A stretch of DNA of 64,000 nt from Lachancea mirantina (taxonomy: Eukaryota; Ascomycota; Saccharomycetes; Saccharomycetales; Saccharomycetaceae), in contig LT598468.1 in assembly GCA_900074745.1 (NCBI GenBank), positions 248,001-312,000 of the forward strand. The letters are read 5' to 3'. The notes under the pieces are model-generated. The model was not told the origin of the DNA and ran no database searches. It saw only the letters and a program-made list of their open reading frames with translations. Both the position numbers and the translations under genes were made by a program. Positions 19,395 to 29,821 of this stretch are shown here, one piece after another; position 1 is the stretch's first letter; each line of letters begins with the position of its first letter.

Positions 19395-21023
19395 ATGGCC
19401 TCTCCAATTGTCGGTATCGCTTTCGGAAATACCTCTTCTTCCATCGCGTATGTCAATCCTAAGAATGACGTTGATGTGATCGCCAACCCGGACGGTGAAC
19501 GGTGCATCCCCACGGTTTTGTCTTACGTTGGCGAGGACGAATATCACGGTGGCCAGGCGCTGCAGCAATTGGTCAGAAACTCTAAAAATACCATTATCAA
19601 CTTCCGCGACCTATTGGGCGTTCCCTTTGCGGAATGCGATCTCTCCAAATGCTCTGCCGGTGCGCCTGTTGTCGAAATCGATGGAAAAGCTGGTTTTGTC
19701 GTTGTCAGAGGCAACGGCCAGCAAGAAAGGCTAACCGTCGATGAGGTCGTCTCTAGACACCTCAACCAACTCAAGCTTGCCGCTGAGGACTACATTGGCC
19801 AGTCTGTCGCCGAGACCGTCGTCTCTGTGCCCACCAACTTTACCGACGCGCAAAAGAAGGCGCTTTACGCCGCGGCCGAAAAAGTCGGTTTGAAAATCAT
19901 CCAACTCATCAACGAGCCATCCAGTGCCCTTTTGGCGCACGTCCAGGACTATCCATTTGACTCCGATGTCAACGTTGTTGTCGCCGATTTTGGTGGTGTG
20001 AGATCCGACGCCGCCGTCATTGCGATCCGTAACGGCATCTACACTTTGCTCGCCACCGCACACGACGCTACTCTTGGTGGTGACGCGCTTGACGCCGAAC
20101 TCATCGAATACTTTGCCAAGGACTTCGAAAAAAAGAATCACTCCAACCCACGCACCAACGCAAAGTCCATGGCCAAATTGAGAGCCAACGCGGAGCTTAC
20201 CAAGAAGACGCTTTCGAACGTTACTTCTGCCACCATTTCTATTGACTCTCTTGCCGACGGTTTTGACTACCACGCCTCTGTTAACAGAATGAGATACGAA
20301 TTGGTCGCTAACAAGGTGTTAGGTCGGTTCGGTCAATTTATCGAAGACGTCATTGCCAAGGCCGAACTAGATCCTTTGGACGTCAGTGCTGTTCTCCTAT
20401 GTGGTGGTTCGTCGTTCACCCCCAAGTTGAGCTCGAACCTCGAATTCCTTCTCCCAGAGTCTGTGCAGATCTTGGGTCCTCAAAACAAAAACGCCACCAA
20501 CTACCCAAACGAGTTGCTCGCTTGTGGTGCGGCTCGTCAAGCGCAGTTGCTATCAAACTACGACGCTGAGGAGCTTGCCAAGGCGTTGGAGCCTGTCGTG
20601 ATCAACACCGAGCACTTGAAGAAAGCCATCGGGGTCGTGGACGCTGAGGGCAACTTCGTGCCTGTGCTCTTTGCCGAAACCTCTTTCCCAGTCAAGAAAA
20701 CGCTTTCTCTGAAAAGTGCAAAGGGCGACCTTTTGATCGGCGTCTACGAGGGAGACCATCACATCAAGGAAACTGTTCGCGAAGTGGACCCTAAGGACGG
20801 GAACAACAAGGATGAAGATGACGATGAGAGCGACTGGTCTGACGATGACGATGAACCGGATGTCATCAGAGAAAAGCACTACACTTTGGGAACAAAGTTG
20901 ATGGAGCTGGGCATTAGAGGCGCTCAAGGACTAGAGATCTCTTTCAACATCAACAAGAGTGGCGTGCTAAGAGTCGCTGCTAGGGACTTGAAGTCGGGTC
21001 ACGTTGTCAAGGGCGAGATCTAA
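19395..21023 (+). CDS. SSZ1: Ssz1, atypical Hsp70 of the ribosome-associated complex
   Basis: 542 aa, shorter than canonical Hsp70 (about 640) because the C-terminal lid is lacking, as in yeast Ssz1 (538 aa). It pairs with the J-protein Zuo1 to form RAC, which stimulates Ssb on nascent chains at the ribosome tunnel exit. IGIAFGNTSSSIAYVNPKNDV replaces the usual DLGTTNS, and DFGGVRSD replaces DLGGGTFD; both are typical of this non-hydrolysing family. An acidic loop (DDDESDWSDDDDEPD, about 475-490) lies in the truncated substrate domain. Codon bias indicates high expression. Confidence 0.97.
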   Translation: MASPIVGIAFGNTSSSIAYVNPKNDVDVIANPDGERCIPTVLSYVGEDEYHGGQALQQLVRNSKNTIINFRDLLGVPFAECDLSKCSAGAPVVEIDGKAGFVVVRGNGQQERLTVDEVVSRHLNQLKLAAEDYIGQSVAETVVSVPTNFTDAQKKALYAAAEKVGLKIIQLINEPSSALLAHVQDYPFDSDVNVVVADFGGVRSDAAVIAIRNGIYTLLATAHDATLGGDALDAELIEYFAKDFEKKNHSNPRTNAKSMAKLRANAELTKKTLSNVTSATISIDSLADGFDYHASVNRMRYELVANKVLGRFGQFIEDVIAKAELDPLDVSAVLLCGGSSFTPKLSSNLEFLLPESVQILGPQNKNATNYPNELLACGAARQAQLLSNYDAEELAKALEPVVINTEHLKKAIGVVDAEGNFVPVLFAETSFPVKKTLSLKSAKGDLLIGVYEGDHHIKETVREVDPKDGNNKDEDDDESDWSDDDDEPDVIREKHYTLGTKLMELGIRGAQGLEISFNINKSGVLRVAARDLKSGHVVKGEI

Positions 21024-22498
21024 AGAAAAAAGGCATGTGATATACTAAATATTTACCTAATAGAAGAAGTTTCATTTTAGCGGGCAATCGATGTCCAGCA
21101 GAACTTTCAAGTGTTGTTTGCTTTCTTGTCTTCGAACTCTTTTGAACAGAAGGCGGCTAGTCTAGTTTGTGACACATTTAGCCGCCAATGTGCCGTATTA
21201 GATTATGTGCTTCCTTAAGTTTGGAACCGCGACGTTAGAGGGTTTACAGATATAGCACACTCCTTTCAAACGTTTTCTGTACGTTATGGGAACATATAAG
21301 CGTAAATCAGGCTAGAGATCCTCTCTAAAGGATGAAGATCGTAACAGTAGTCGCGCGTTAACCGCGAGTGCGCCTGGATGTTGACATTACGCGATTGGTA
21401 TTTACTGGCCAAATGAAACTAATGGTATGCACTTCACATGTTTGAAAGCGTGGAAATATCCCTTTTTGGGGCCATTTGCTTAGAGTTGAAGTTGTGATCG
21501 CGAGCAACACACGCACAGAAGAATCACACTAGCTTGGAGGCTGAGGGTACTATTTTTGAGTCTCGCTCAACGTTAAAGTCTGTTTCCATTGGCCACAACT
21601 TGATTAGTGCATCGTAGCCCTAATTCCCCAACGACCACAGTACAAGATGGTGCTTGAGAATTGCAGCGTCGCTACGTCATTCCAGCGTCGATCCCTGAGA
21701 CTACATGAAGTTTTCCACTTCGACACGAAAGGCTAATCGACCCCAGCACTAATTCACGTCTAAAAAAGTCAAGAACGACTCACAATTACGTTTATGAACT
21801 CTACTAAACGACTAGAAGCCCGAGATGTATCAGATTTCCGTCTCATCTCGTCGACTTCGCTACAGTTTACCCTCACAGTACAGTTAATTACAGTGCGACG
21901 GACAAAATTTCGCCCTGAAAAAGTTTGCAACTACAGAGAATAATGGATTCTGTCCACAACCGAAGGACAATCATCTCTTTTCAGGCGGAATTAGGATATC
22001 ATCAGCTAGCAAGGGGCCATTGACAAAATAATCAAGCCTGCAATTAAAAAACTGAAGGATTTCTCGACAGAGGAAAAAGGCTATAAAAGCAAAGAAAAAC
22101 TATTTACAAATTCAAATTGCCTTAGAAAATTCATCGCCGCAGAGAGCGTCGCTGATATCAAAGACTAAAATTTTGAACTGTGATTTTTTTTTGGATTGCT
22201 CGCAAGGGCTCGTTTTTTCTAAGAGCCGCAGCTTACAAAGGGTGAAACTAAGTTAACTGAGCTCGACGCTTTTAGTGAGTTAAGTCGCTCTGGTTCGCTT
22301 AATATTGTTTCCACTGGTGAGGATTTCAGCGTCCCCCTTTTAAGAAGGAGAAGAATCCAGGAAAATTTTTCCTTTTTCTGTTCGCAGACTGGCGACAAGT
22401 GAAAAAATCAAGTCAGTTCAAATAGAAAAACCAAACTTATCAACAACGACAGTGTCAGAAAAGCAGGCAGTCAGGCCCATTTGGCATCTGAATTTGAG
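21024..22498. other. Long intergenic region SSZ1-SUM1
   Basis: 1475 bp between two plus-strand genes, long for this window. In S. cerevisiae PAN5 lies beside SSZ1, but no PAN5-like frame is visible here. Many short A/T tracts occur; no RNA gene or repeat was recognised. It probably holds a long SUM1 promoter and leader. Confidence 0.5.
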
Positions 22499-25048
22499 AT
22501 GGACGTGGACCGCATAAATAACGGAAGCGATGATGGCGGTGAAAACGGAGAAGTTGCCGTCGCAGAACCCAATTTAGAGGAGACCAATTACAGTCGCGAT
22601 TTTCTGGCGCAGAAAGAGAAGAATGACGGCATACTGGAGAGCGGTAAATTAGAGGGCGAGGAGAAGGAAGAGCAGCCAGAATTGCCACTGCAACTGCCAC
22701 AGCAGTTGCAATTGCAATCGAGTGCCATAAGTGCTCTGGGGAACAAAGTGAAAGAGTTAGAATCGGTGCTGGGATCAAAGGACAGCGGGCTGGACAAGAC
22801 CTTGGAGGACATGGCAGGGGCTGTGAAAAATCTGGTGCACAACCAGCAGGTTTTGGAGAGCAAGTTTGAAGATTTGCAGAAAAATCAGGTGAATTCAGAC
22901 ACGGTGGTTAACTCACTTTTAGAAAAAATCGAACAAGTGTCGCAGTTTTTGAACAGAGCCGCGAAAAACAACGCTCTGGTAAACGTTGGGCCTGTTCAAC
23001 CGGTGCACAGGGGGCCTGGTCGTCCGCCCAAGAACAGAAATACGCTTACAAATGCTATTGCGTCATTATCCGTCGTACCTAAAGAACTACTTCCTAATGG
23101 CGCTGTGGGTGTCGCACGCTCCAAACGATACTTCAACGACCCCGAGGCAGACGACACTGCCACGGAAGAGGAAGAAATTGCGGCTGTGAAAATTGCCAAG
23201 AAGGCTAGCACACCAGTAGACATAAATGGCGTACCTGTGAAGAAAAGAGGACCGGGCAGGCCTCCCAAGAAAAAGCATCATTGGGCTCGTAAAGCTGATG
23301 CTGCTTCAGCCGCCTCGGCGCCGCTCTCTCCACCTATACAGCAAACATCTCAAGAACTGGGCCTCATTTCAACGAAGAGTGAGGGTGAAGAAAGCAATGA
23401 TACGCGTGCATCTTCTATGAAACCAGCGGGTGCAGACTCCTCGTTTTTGGAGGGTGCAACAGCTGGTAACGAGTTATTGTCAACGCCCGGCGTCGCTGCA
23501 AGAGATGTGGACACCAAGGTTTCCCCCTCACAAGCTACCTCGAAGCGCATTCAAGAACTGGAGCGTCAGCGAGATGAAAGAGAACAAATGCTGGTATCCA
23601 TGAAGTATAGCGATCGCGAAAAGGCCAAATGGTTTATGGAATCCAACAAAGAAATTCTACTCGCTATGCGGGAGGAAGAACGTAAGAAAAGAATGACAGC
23701 TTTGGGCAATGATCTTCAATCCAACGGTCCAACTCCTGCAAGCACGTCTGCCAACACACCATCACCAGGAACAATAGCCACCTCGTCTCGAGGTGCATTG
23801 ATGTCCCAAGCCTCTGAGGAAGTCCATGATTTACCGCTTAGCAGTAAAACAGACTTGGAATTGAAAGAATCTTTAGCTCTTCGTAGTCGTGATGATGAAG
23901 AAGGCAGAGAGTCCCTGTCAATGATGGAAGACAAATCACTAGCAGAGGTGACTTCACCACCAACAGATGCTCAGAATGAACTGATGATGCGACCAGGCAG
24001 CGGAATGATGATGGTCAGCTCGTTTGACAATATGAACACTTTGGGTGTCGTTCAGCCTCGCAAGATCGGTATAATGTCCATGTTGAATAACGATGATGAG
24101 GATTATCTTTTGAACAAGAAAGATCTGCCCGATCTATGGAAGTTCACAACAAGTGCCGATCTTTATCCTCCCAAGAAGGAAAAGATCGACGAAGATTACC
24201 GAAGGGAGTTTAGGTCTATGCTTCCTATGCTCCCGGAGAAAAAGGACAATCGCGGTAGACCCGCGAACAGCAGCAGCAGCGGTGACAATTCTACAGCTCT
24301 GTTGTTGGCTTCCCCGGTCGAGCTCTTATGCCGTGACGGTCTTTTTTACAAGCGTTCAGATCCAAAAGTTCCAATATCGACAGGGGCTTACTTAGAATTT
24401 AAGTTCAAGTCCAAGGAGGACGAGTTGATACGGCTGACAATGAACGAGGAAGATTATGCGGAGCTGACGAGACAGGATCGAATGAATGCTTATTTCCTAA
24501 AGCCGGACGTTGAAGTCGAGACCGAATTTGCAAGCAAGGTTTTGAGTAAGATAATTTTAACTGAAAAATACGTGAACAGCTTGGAATATTTCCTCATGGA
24601 ATTTAGGTGGGAAAACAAACTTGTAGGGCTGGGCTTGAAGTTACGAGAGTCTAAAAGAACATGGCAGAGAAGAAAAGCACTTTTCGCGCTGTTTGAGTTC
24701 TGGAGAGACAAATCTCGGGAAAACAGGGGTTTCCCCAATTTCACAATCCTGCACGCTGTAAAAGAGATGGAAAACTACCGCATATTTATCAACAGATCCG
24801 TCTCGTGGTTTTACAATCACATCACTTTACTTAAAATGATTTTATTTGACTTGTGCGAGAATACGGATACTCAATGGCGCATGTGGATGTTTCCTAAGGG
24901 TAAATCCTTACCTACTTTAGGCGATTCAGTGACAGAAGAAAACATTAACGAAATTATTGATAAGGTCTTGACGTTCGAATATGTTGAGGAACGCGTCGAA
25001 GATCACGAACTCAAGCCATCATCGCCGGTTGAGAATTTGAATATGTAA
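22499..25048 (+). CDS. SUM1: Sum1-like AT-hook transcriptional repressor
   Basis: 849 aa (yeast Sum1 is 1062). In S. cerevisiae Sum1 represses middle-sporulation and some cell-type genes with Rfm1 and the deacetylase Hst1. Two AT-hook motifs are visible: RGPGRPPKNR at about 171 and KRGPGRPPKK at about 249. A Gln/Leu-rich and coiled-coil segment precedes them (60-130). A basic Arg/Glu helix (RIQELERQRDEREQMLVSMK) lies near 350. The C-terminal 170 residues, with VKEMENYRIFINRSVSWFYN, are the block most like yeast Sum1. The start is the ATG at 22499; the upstream TTG is not used. Confidence 0.92.
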   Translation: MDVDRINNGSDDGGENGEVAVAEPNLEETNYSRDFLAQKEKNDGILESGKLEGEEKEEQPELPLQLPQQLQLQSSAISALGNKVKELESVLGSKDSGLDKTLEDMAGAVKNLVHNQQVLESKFEDLQKNQVNSDTVVNSLLEKIEQVSQFLNRAAKNNALVNVGPVQPVHRGPGRPPKNRNTLTNAIASLSVVPKELLPNGAVGVARSKRYFNDPEADDTATEEEEIAAVKIAKKASTPVDINGVPVKKRGPGRPPKKKHHWARKADAASAASAPLSPPIQQTSQELGLISTKSEGEESNDTRASSMKPAGADSSFLEGATAGNELLSTPGVAARDVDTKVSPSQATSKRIQELERQRDEREQMLVSMKYSDREKAKWFMESNKEILLAMREEERKKRMTALGNDLQSNGPTPASTSANTPSPGTIATSSRGALMSQASEEVHDLPLSSKTDLELKESLALRSRDDEEGRESLSMMEDKSLAEVTSPPTDAQNELMMRPGSGMMMVSSFDNMNTLGVVQPRKIGIMSMLNNDDEDYLLNKKDLPDLWKFTTSADLYPPKKEKIDEDYRREFRSMLPMLPEKKDNRGRPANSSSSGDNSTALLLASPVELLCRDGLFYKRSDPKVPISTGAYLEFKFKSKEDELIRLTMNEEDYAELTRQDRMNAYFLKPDVEVETEFASKVLSKIILTEKYVNSLEYFLMEFRWENKLVGLGLKLRESKRTWQRRKALFALFEFWRDKSRENRGFPNFTILHAVKEMENYRIFINRSVSWFYNHITLLKMILFDLCENTDTQWRMWMFPKGKSLPTLGDSVTEENINEIIDKVLTFEYVEERVEDHELKPSSPVENLNM

Positions 25049-25230
25049 TGATAATACACTACGCTACAAAATAAGCCAAATAGCATGAACACTTCTTTCA
25101 AGTTGTTATGTTATAGTTTTCTGAATGAAGTTGATGATCGACGTCTATAGGTCTAACGGCTAAAAATTTTGAGATGCTTATCATTACTGACAACCTGTAC
25201 ATACAAGTTTCACACGGTTGATACCTCAAG

Positions 25231-26139
25231 ATGCTCGTCGATCTAAATGTACCTTGGCCTCAAACGAGCTTCAAGAATGCTCCTACTGCATCTGACATTC
25301 AGAAAGTACGAGAAACGCTTTCAACGCTTTCTTTGATGGGCTACACACACATCGCTCTAAATTTCACTATCAGCCAAGGCGACAAGTTTCCTTCATCTGT
25401 GAAGGACATGAATCCCATCAAAATAGAAGAGAATTTCGGTGACTTGATGAAGTCTTCTGGTTTAAAGCTTTACTCTCGCCTTACGCTTATAATTGACGAT
25501 CCGTCAAAGGGTCAATCTCTATCCAAAATATCACAAGCTTATGACATTGTTTCGGCAATGCCAATTAGCGAACGGGGCCTCACATTAGCGACGGGTAACC
25601 TAGACGTTGATTTACTCACTTTCCGCTATGATCAACGATTGCCTACGTTTTTAAAGCATAAGAACATCTGCAGCTGCGTCAACCGTGGCGTCAAGCTCGA
25701 AATTGTCTACGCGTATGCTTTGCGTGACATGCAAGCCAGAAGGCAATTTATACAGAATGCGAAAAGCGTAATACGAAGTTCCAGGTCGCGTGGTATCGTG
25801 ATTAGCAGTGGCGCGGAAAAGCCTTTGGAATGTAGAAATCTTCTGAGTGCTTGCAGTCTGGTGAAATTTTTAGGACTATCCAGTGATAAGTGCAATAAGG
25901 CGATGGGTGAGCTGCCGGCACTGGTTCTCCTTAACGGCAGGCTCAGAAATAGAAGCTACAAGCAGACTGTCGTTGTCGGTGGTGGTATCGGTCATGACAC
26001 AGACGTTGTCAATGCGACAGATGGCATTGACGCTACGAAAATGATAAAAATCGTGAAAAGGAAAAGAGCGGATAATATAGAGGACCCATCAAAAGAAAGA
26101 GACACTCCGGAGCCCAAATCCAAGAAATTGCAGATTTAA
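25231..26139 (+). CDS. RPP1: RNase P/MRP protein subunit Rpp1
   Basis: 302 aa (yeast 293). Subunit shared by nuclear RNase P (tRNA 5' maturation) and RNase MRP (rRNA ITS1 cleavage); homologue of human RPP30, a TIM-barrel-like fold. The start MLVDLNVPWPQ is diagnostic, and GLKLYSRLTLIIDDPSKGQS, HKNICSCVNRGVKLEIVYAYALRD and SRSRGIVISSGAEKPLECRN are conserved almost exactly. A basic C-terminal tail contains a nuclear-localisation-like KRKRA. Tandem after SUM1 with 182 bp between; an A/T tract resembling an RRPE (AAAAATTTT) lies near 25162. Confidence 0.97.
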   Translation: MLVDLNVPWPQTSFKNAPTASDIQKVRETLSTLSLMGYTHIALNFTISQGDKFPSSVKDMNPIKIEENFGDLMKSSGLKLYSRLTLIIDDPSKGQSLSKISQAYDIVSAMPISERGLTLATGNLDVDLLTFRYDQRLPTFLKHKNICSCVNRGVKLEIVYAYALRDMQARRQFIQNAKSVIRSSRSRGIVISSGAEKPLECRNLLSACSLVKFLGLSSDKCNKAMGELPALVLLNGRLRNRSYKQTVVVGGGIGHDTDVVNATDGIDATKMIKIVKRKRADNIEDPSKERDTPEPKSKKLQI

Positions 26140-26201
26140 ACTGTTCAACTAGGTCGTCCTGTGTGGTGGTAGTGTATGTATCTTTTGACGAATATATCTA
26201 T

Positions 26202-26222
26202 CACGTGACTGTTGAGTATAAA
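26202..26222 (+). promoter_or_regulatory. CACGTG box and TATA box of the unrecognised gene
   Basis: CACGTG at 26202-26207 and TATAAA at 26217-26222, in the 151 bp between the RPP1 stop and the ATG at 26291. Confidence 0.5.
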
Positions 26223-26290
26223 AGCCCGTCGGCGGCTAAGCTCAGTTCATGACTTATAACAACTTGAACAAGAGTGACACACACATAAAT

Positions 26291-26923
26291 ATGGCTTTTG
26301 AAGGCATGAAAAGGATTGGGAGACAAGTCTCGAAGTTTAAAATCGGCAAAAGACCTGGAAACACTGCGACAGAAAAGAAAAAGCGAGAAAAAACAAGGAT
26401 TCCAACGATTAATCCTGCTGTTGCCACTCTTCTGGAGCAAGCTTCTTCTGACTGGTCGCATGGTGAGACAGATCTGGCCATATACAGGCTTACAAGGGTG
26501 CTGTCGACAATGGATAAGACTAGAGGACAAAACACGACGTTTTGTTTAGACGACGACGAACGAGGCAGATCAAACGATGGGCCCGATGGATCTAATATCC
26601 ATTTGACGCGAATGGAGCAAGATGAAGAGTGCGACATATGGTCTCTCCCCGATAAACAGAATGTAAGGCATCTTCGGGTTACAAACAGTGATATTGAAGA
26701 ACCAAGTGGTTCTCATTTCTACGCTTACAAAGAAGGAAAGTCCAGTTCAACGGACACGGTAACGCAACTGGCAGATTTTTCGCATCTTGTAGATCAATCA
26801 TTTAATATGACGGTCGTGAACGGTTTAGAGTCCGAAGATTTTAGTTACTGTGACGGACATGTTTTTCGCTGCAGAAGTCCTGGCATTGAAACACTATGGA
26901 GTAAGGGCGTTTTTGAAAAATGA
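26291..26923 (+). CDS. Unrecognised protein between RPP1 and GIC1/2
   Basis: 210 aa from the ATG at 26291; an in-frame ATG at 26249 would add 14 residues. I prefer the second because TATAAA at 26217-26222 is only 27 bp before the first ATG but 69 bp before the second, and the second has A at -3. I do not recognise the product. It has a basic N-terminus (KKKREKTR near 30), a predicted helix with LLEQASSDWSHGETDLAIYR (about 45-65), then an acidic and Ser/Thr-rich remainder without membrane segments. S. cerevisiae has no gene between RPP1 and GIC1. A CACGTG box and a TATA box upstream argue that it is a real transcription unit. Confidence 0.6.
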   Translation: MAFEGMKRIGRQVSKFKIGKRPGNTATEKKKREKTRIPTINPAVATLLEQASSDWSHGETDLAIYRLTRVLSTMDKTRGQNTTFCLDDDERGRSNDGPDGSNIHLTRMEQDEECDIWSLPDKQNVRHLRVTNSDIEEPSGSHFYAYKEGKSSSTDTVTQLADFSHLVDQSFNMTVVNGLESEDFSYCDGHVFRCRSPGIETLWSKGVFEK

Positions 26924-27208
26924 ACCGTGCCCACAGGTCGAGAATGGCGCACGCGCTTCGCGCATCTGAAATGAAATGAAGCCTGACGCGTTTCGTGATC
27001 AGAATTTAAGTGGTTTTTTCGGGCATTTTTTTTTTCTTCAAATATTGCCATTTTTCGTGACTTTTACTCGAATCGGAAGCGATATCGAGGTTTCAAAGTA
27101 AATCAAACTTCACAATATAAAATCGGCGCGGCGCTCCTACATAGGTCTAAGCTCAATAATTGACTTGCTGGGGTACAATACGTTTGATACTAATATCAGT
27201 GATTCGAA

Positions 27209-28351
27209 ATGGCTTTTCAGCCGCAGCTACCTCAGATGAAATCCATTTGGATTGACGAGGATCAAGAAGCTGAAAAATTGTATGGGACACACGCGCATAC
27301 TTTGCTAAATTCTGATGACGAGGATCAGCTAGATTTTATTCTAATTAACAGCAACAGACCTGTTTTGAGCAATAAGAAAAAGATAGAGTTACCACCTCTT
27401 CTTCCAGCTGCTTACAAGTCGAAAACTAAAAATTCCGGGCTGAAACAGACCGCCAATGTACAAGCTAAAAACTCTAAGAAAAATGCATTCCTAAAACTTT
27501 TCAAATCGAAGGACTTCCGCAGCGAGTCCAGTGGCCCCAAAATCTCGGTTCCCTTCGACTTTCAACATATTTCACACGCAGATATGAGGGTGACTTGCGA
27601 AGAGGCACCGCCGCATGATGCCTTACGAAAAGAGGAACCTGTTGTCACTTTGAACAAGGCTTTTGTTACTGAAAGTCTACCTGCGGCTGTTCCTAATCAA
27701 GACAGAACGAAATCTGTGGCTTCCAAGTATGATCTGGTACGTCGCTCTTTGTCGGTATCGTCGTCACAGTACTCGAGCTCAAGTGGTCGCATACTTTCAA
27801 CTTCAACTATGGCAACGCAAGTAGTAGAGGAACACATAAAGGGTCCAAGAAGGTTGAGCGAGAAGCAAAAGGTTCAATTGAGAGTCGGGCAAGGACAGGG
27901 CCAGTCACAGAGACAGGAATACGAGAATTCCGACAGAAACAGCGTCTCTGCTGAGTTTTTGAAAGAATACCAGTTCCCCACGGTACTCGAGGAGTTTTCT
28001 TTGTTAAGTTTCAAGACGCCAGACATCTCGACGCAGCAAGTCGAGCGCTTCACGTGGGAAACACCGGAAAACTATCGTGGTGAATCTGACGGACTTCAAA
28101 ACGGCGCCTTTCCTAGCCCCAAATTTACTCCACGCAGAGGATCAGATTCCCAATTATTAGCATCTTCGTTGCAAAAAGCATCTCCCATTTTAGATACGCC
28201 GCGTACTCGCAAATCCCTAGATGACATCCTTTTATGCTATCATCTTAACAGCCAGAACAGTGAGGCTGGAAGCAACTCGGTCAAGTGTGAAAACACAGAG
28301 CCTACTCCCACAATAGACTGTCACGACGAGAAATTGATCTCGCCAGCATGA
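27209..28351 (+). CDS. GIC1: Gic1/Gic2 Cdc42 effector with CRIB motif
   Basis: 380 aa. Effector of GTP-bound Cdc42 in bud-site polarity and septin recruitment. The CRIB motif ISVPFDFQHISHADM sits at about 112-126, preceded by a Lys-rich stretch (about 82-105) that would bind phosphoinositides. The N-terminus carries the family block MKSIWIDEDQEAEKLYG. The remainder is Ser/Thr-rich and probably disordered, with a conserved WETPENY-type block near 287. A single gene stands for yeast GIC1 and GIC2; RPP1 and VMA22 flank it, as YHR062C and YHR060W flank GIC1. Confidence 0.93.
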   Translation: MAFQPQLPQMKSIWIDEDQEAEKLYGTHAHTLLNSDDEDQLDFILINSNRPVLSNKKKIELPPLLPAAYKSKTKNSGLKQTANVQAKNSKKNAFLKLFKSKDFRSESSGPKISVPFDFQHISHADMRVTCEEAPPHDALRKEEPVVTLNKAFVTESLPAAVPNQDRTKSVASKYDLVRRSLSVSSSQYSSSSGRILSTSTMATQVVEEHIKGPRRLSEKQKVQLRVGQGQGQSQRQEYENSDRNSVSAEFLKEYQFPTVLEEFSLLSFKTPDISTQQVERFTWETPENYRGESDGLQNGAFPSPKFTPRRGSDSQLLASSLQKASPILDTPRTRKSLDDILLCYHLNSQNSEAGSNSVKCENTEPTPTIDCHDEKLISPA

Positions 28352-28666
28352 TACCAATTGTAATCCATACCACCTCACTGATTATCAAATTATTGTTTTC
28401 CCTTACCATTCCTTCAAACCGATAGGTGAGAACATTATGCATATTTTCATTCGCTCGGTCAAGTCCAGGCATACCGGCGCAAGCGCCTAACGACCAACCA
28501 CCCCAATGCATTTTATCCCAATTTCTGTTTAAGCATGTGCATGGATCTTTGCCGATCCCATAAGTACCCACTCAGAGCCAAAAAAAAAAAAAGGCTCAAA
28601 GCATTCACTCATTGGTGTAGCCCTCATTAGTATAGTGTCCATCGTTAATCCTTACTTTTACACACA
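28352..28666. other. Convergent intergenic region GIC1-VMA22
   Basis: 315 bp of 3' flanks of convergent genes. A poly-A tract occurs at about 28580. Nothing else seen. Confidence 0.6.
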
Positions 28667-29224
28667 TCAATTGTCTCGAGTTCCTCGAGTTTCCCAGTCT
28701 TCAAGAGCACGACAGATTTGTTTCCTGCAATTAGTCAATTCTATAATTACTGCTAAGCTTCCTTTGAATGAGCTTTGGGATTGTCGAAGAGACGTTGGAA
28801 CAGACAATACCCCGCCAAACATATGGATTGGATCTTTAGAATGCGATCTTGGTATTTGCCGCTTTCCCTCATTTACACCGTCTTCATACTGACGCTGCTT
28901 GCGCAGCTTACGACGTCTAACCAGATCCTTCTCTGTCTTAAAATCATCATCAGAAATGTCGTTTTCTATTAAATCATCATCTCTTGACTCGAACGGCACA
29001 ACATTGAATGCAGATTCGCTAACACTGATCAATTGTGTTCCTTCAAAAGTATTATCCCAATAATCCATTCCAAATCTTCCTCGTATGCTATCTTTGTTGT
29101 GATAATTGGCACGGCTTAACTGGTAAAATCCTTCGCTAAAACTAGTCTGCAATTGTTCCAGTAAGGTGTCATAGTTGGCCAACAGATCTAAGAGCTTTAA
29201 CAGCGTGTCGTTCTTCTCCGTCAT
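28667..29224 (-). CDS. VMA22: Vma22, ER assembly factor of V-ATPase
   Basis: 185 aa (yeast 181). Peripheral ER protein that with Vma12 and Vma21 assembles the V0 sector of the vacuolar ATPase; homologue of human CCDC115. The N-terminal helix [21 protein letters not shown] and the segment after it ([19 protein letters not shown]) match the family. A basic run ([10 protein letters not shown], near 103) precedes the C-terminal helices, which include [19 protein letters not shown]. Divergent from SRB7 with 125 bp between starts. Confidence 0.93.
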   Translation of the reverse strand: MTEKNDTLLKLLDLLANYDTLLEQLQTSFSEGFYQLSRANYHNKDSIRGRFGMDYWDNTFEGTQLISVSESAFNVVPFESRDDDLIENDISDDDFKTEKDLVRRRKLRKQRQYEDGVNEGKRQIPRSHSKDPIHMFGGVLSVPTSLRQSQSSFKGSLAVIIELTNCRKQICRALEDWETRGTRDN

Positions 29225-29349
29225 TCTTAGCTCATGAGGTAATTGAATATATTGAAAAGATCAAGTTTCATGTCAGAGATGAGTTGAAATTTCAATCTTT
29301 GTTCAACTGTTTAGAAGAACTACAAATCAACTGCAAAACTGGATATAAG

Positions 29350-29802
29350 ATGACCGATAGACTCACGCAACTTCAGATATGTCTTGATCAAATGGTGGAA
29401 CAGCTCTGTGCAACCTTGAACTACATTGATAAGAACCATGATTTCGAACCATCTTCTATCAATGAAGAACGAATGACGGACCCTCAAGCGACAATAGCGC
29501 CTTCTGAAGAGTTCTCCAACGTCATCGATGAGCTTTCCACCGATCTGATATTGAAAACTAGGCAAATAACTAAATTGATAGATTCTTTACCTGGTGTCGA
29601 CGTCTCGGCGGAAGAACAAATGCATAGAATAGACAGTCTACAAAGTCAACTTCTAAAAGTCGAAAACGAGAAGATTGAAGCCGTACAGGAGAAGGAGAAA
29701 CTTATGGGGGCAGTCAACTCGATGATTTCGGAGTTTACGGTGGGCATTGCTAATTCTCGCAAGCCGGCTGGCGATTTGCCCTCTTCGGCAAAGGAAGGGT
29801 AA
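29350..29802 (+). CDS. SRB7: Mediator subunit Med21/Srb7
   Basis: 150 aa (yeast 140). Middle-module Mediator subunit forming a coiled-coil heterodimer with Med7. It begins [20 protein letters not shown], nearly identical to yeast Srb7, and contains [20 protein letters not shown] (about 58-77) and [13 protein letters not shown] long C-terminal coiled coil covers about 90-135. The frame is open 22 codons upstream, but the conserved start is ATG 29350. Confidence 0.96.
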   Translation: MTDRLTQLQICLDQMVEQLCATLNYIDKNHDFEPSSINEERMTDPQATIAPSEEFSNVIDELSTDLILKTRQITKLIDSLPGVDVSAEEQMHRIDSLQSQLLKVENEKIEAVQEKEKLMGAVNSMISEFTVGIANSRKPAGDLPSSAKEG

Positions 29803-29821
29803 AATGATCACATAAAAGGGC

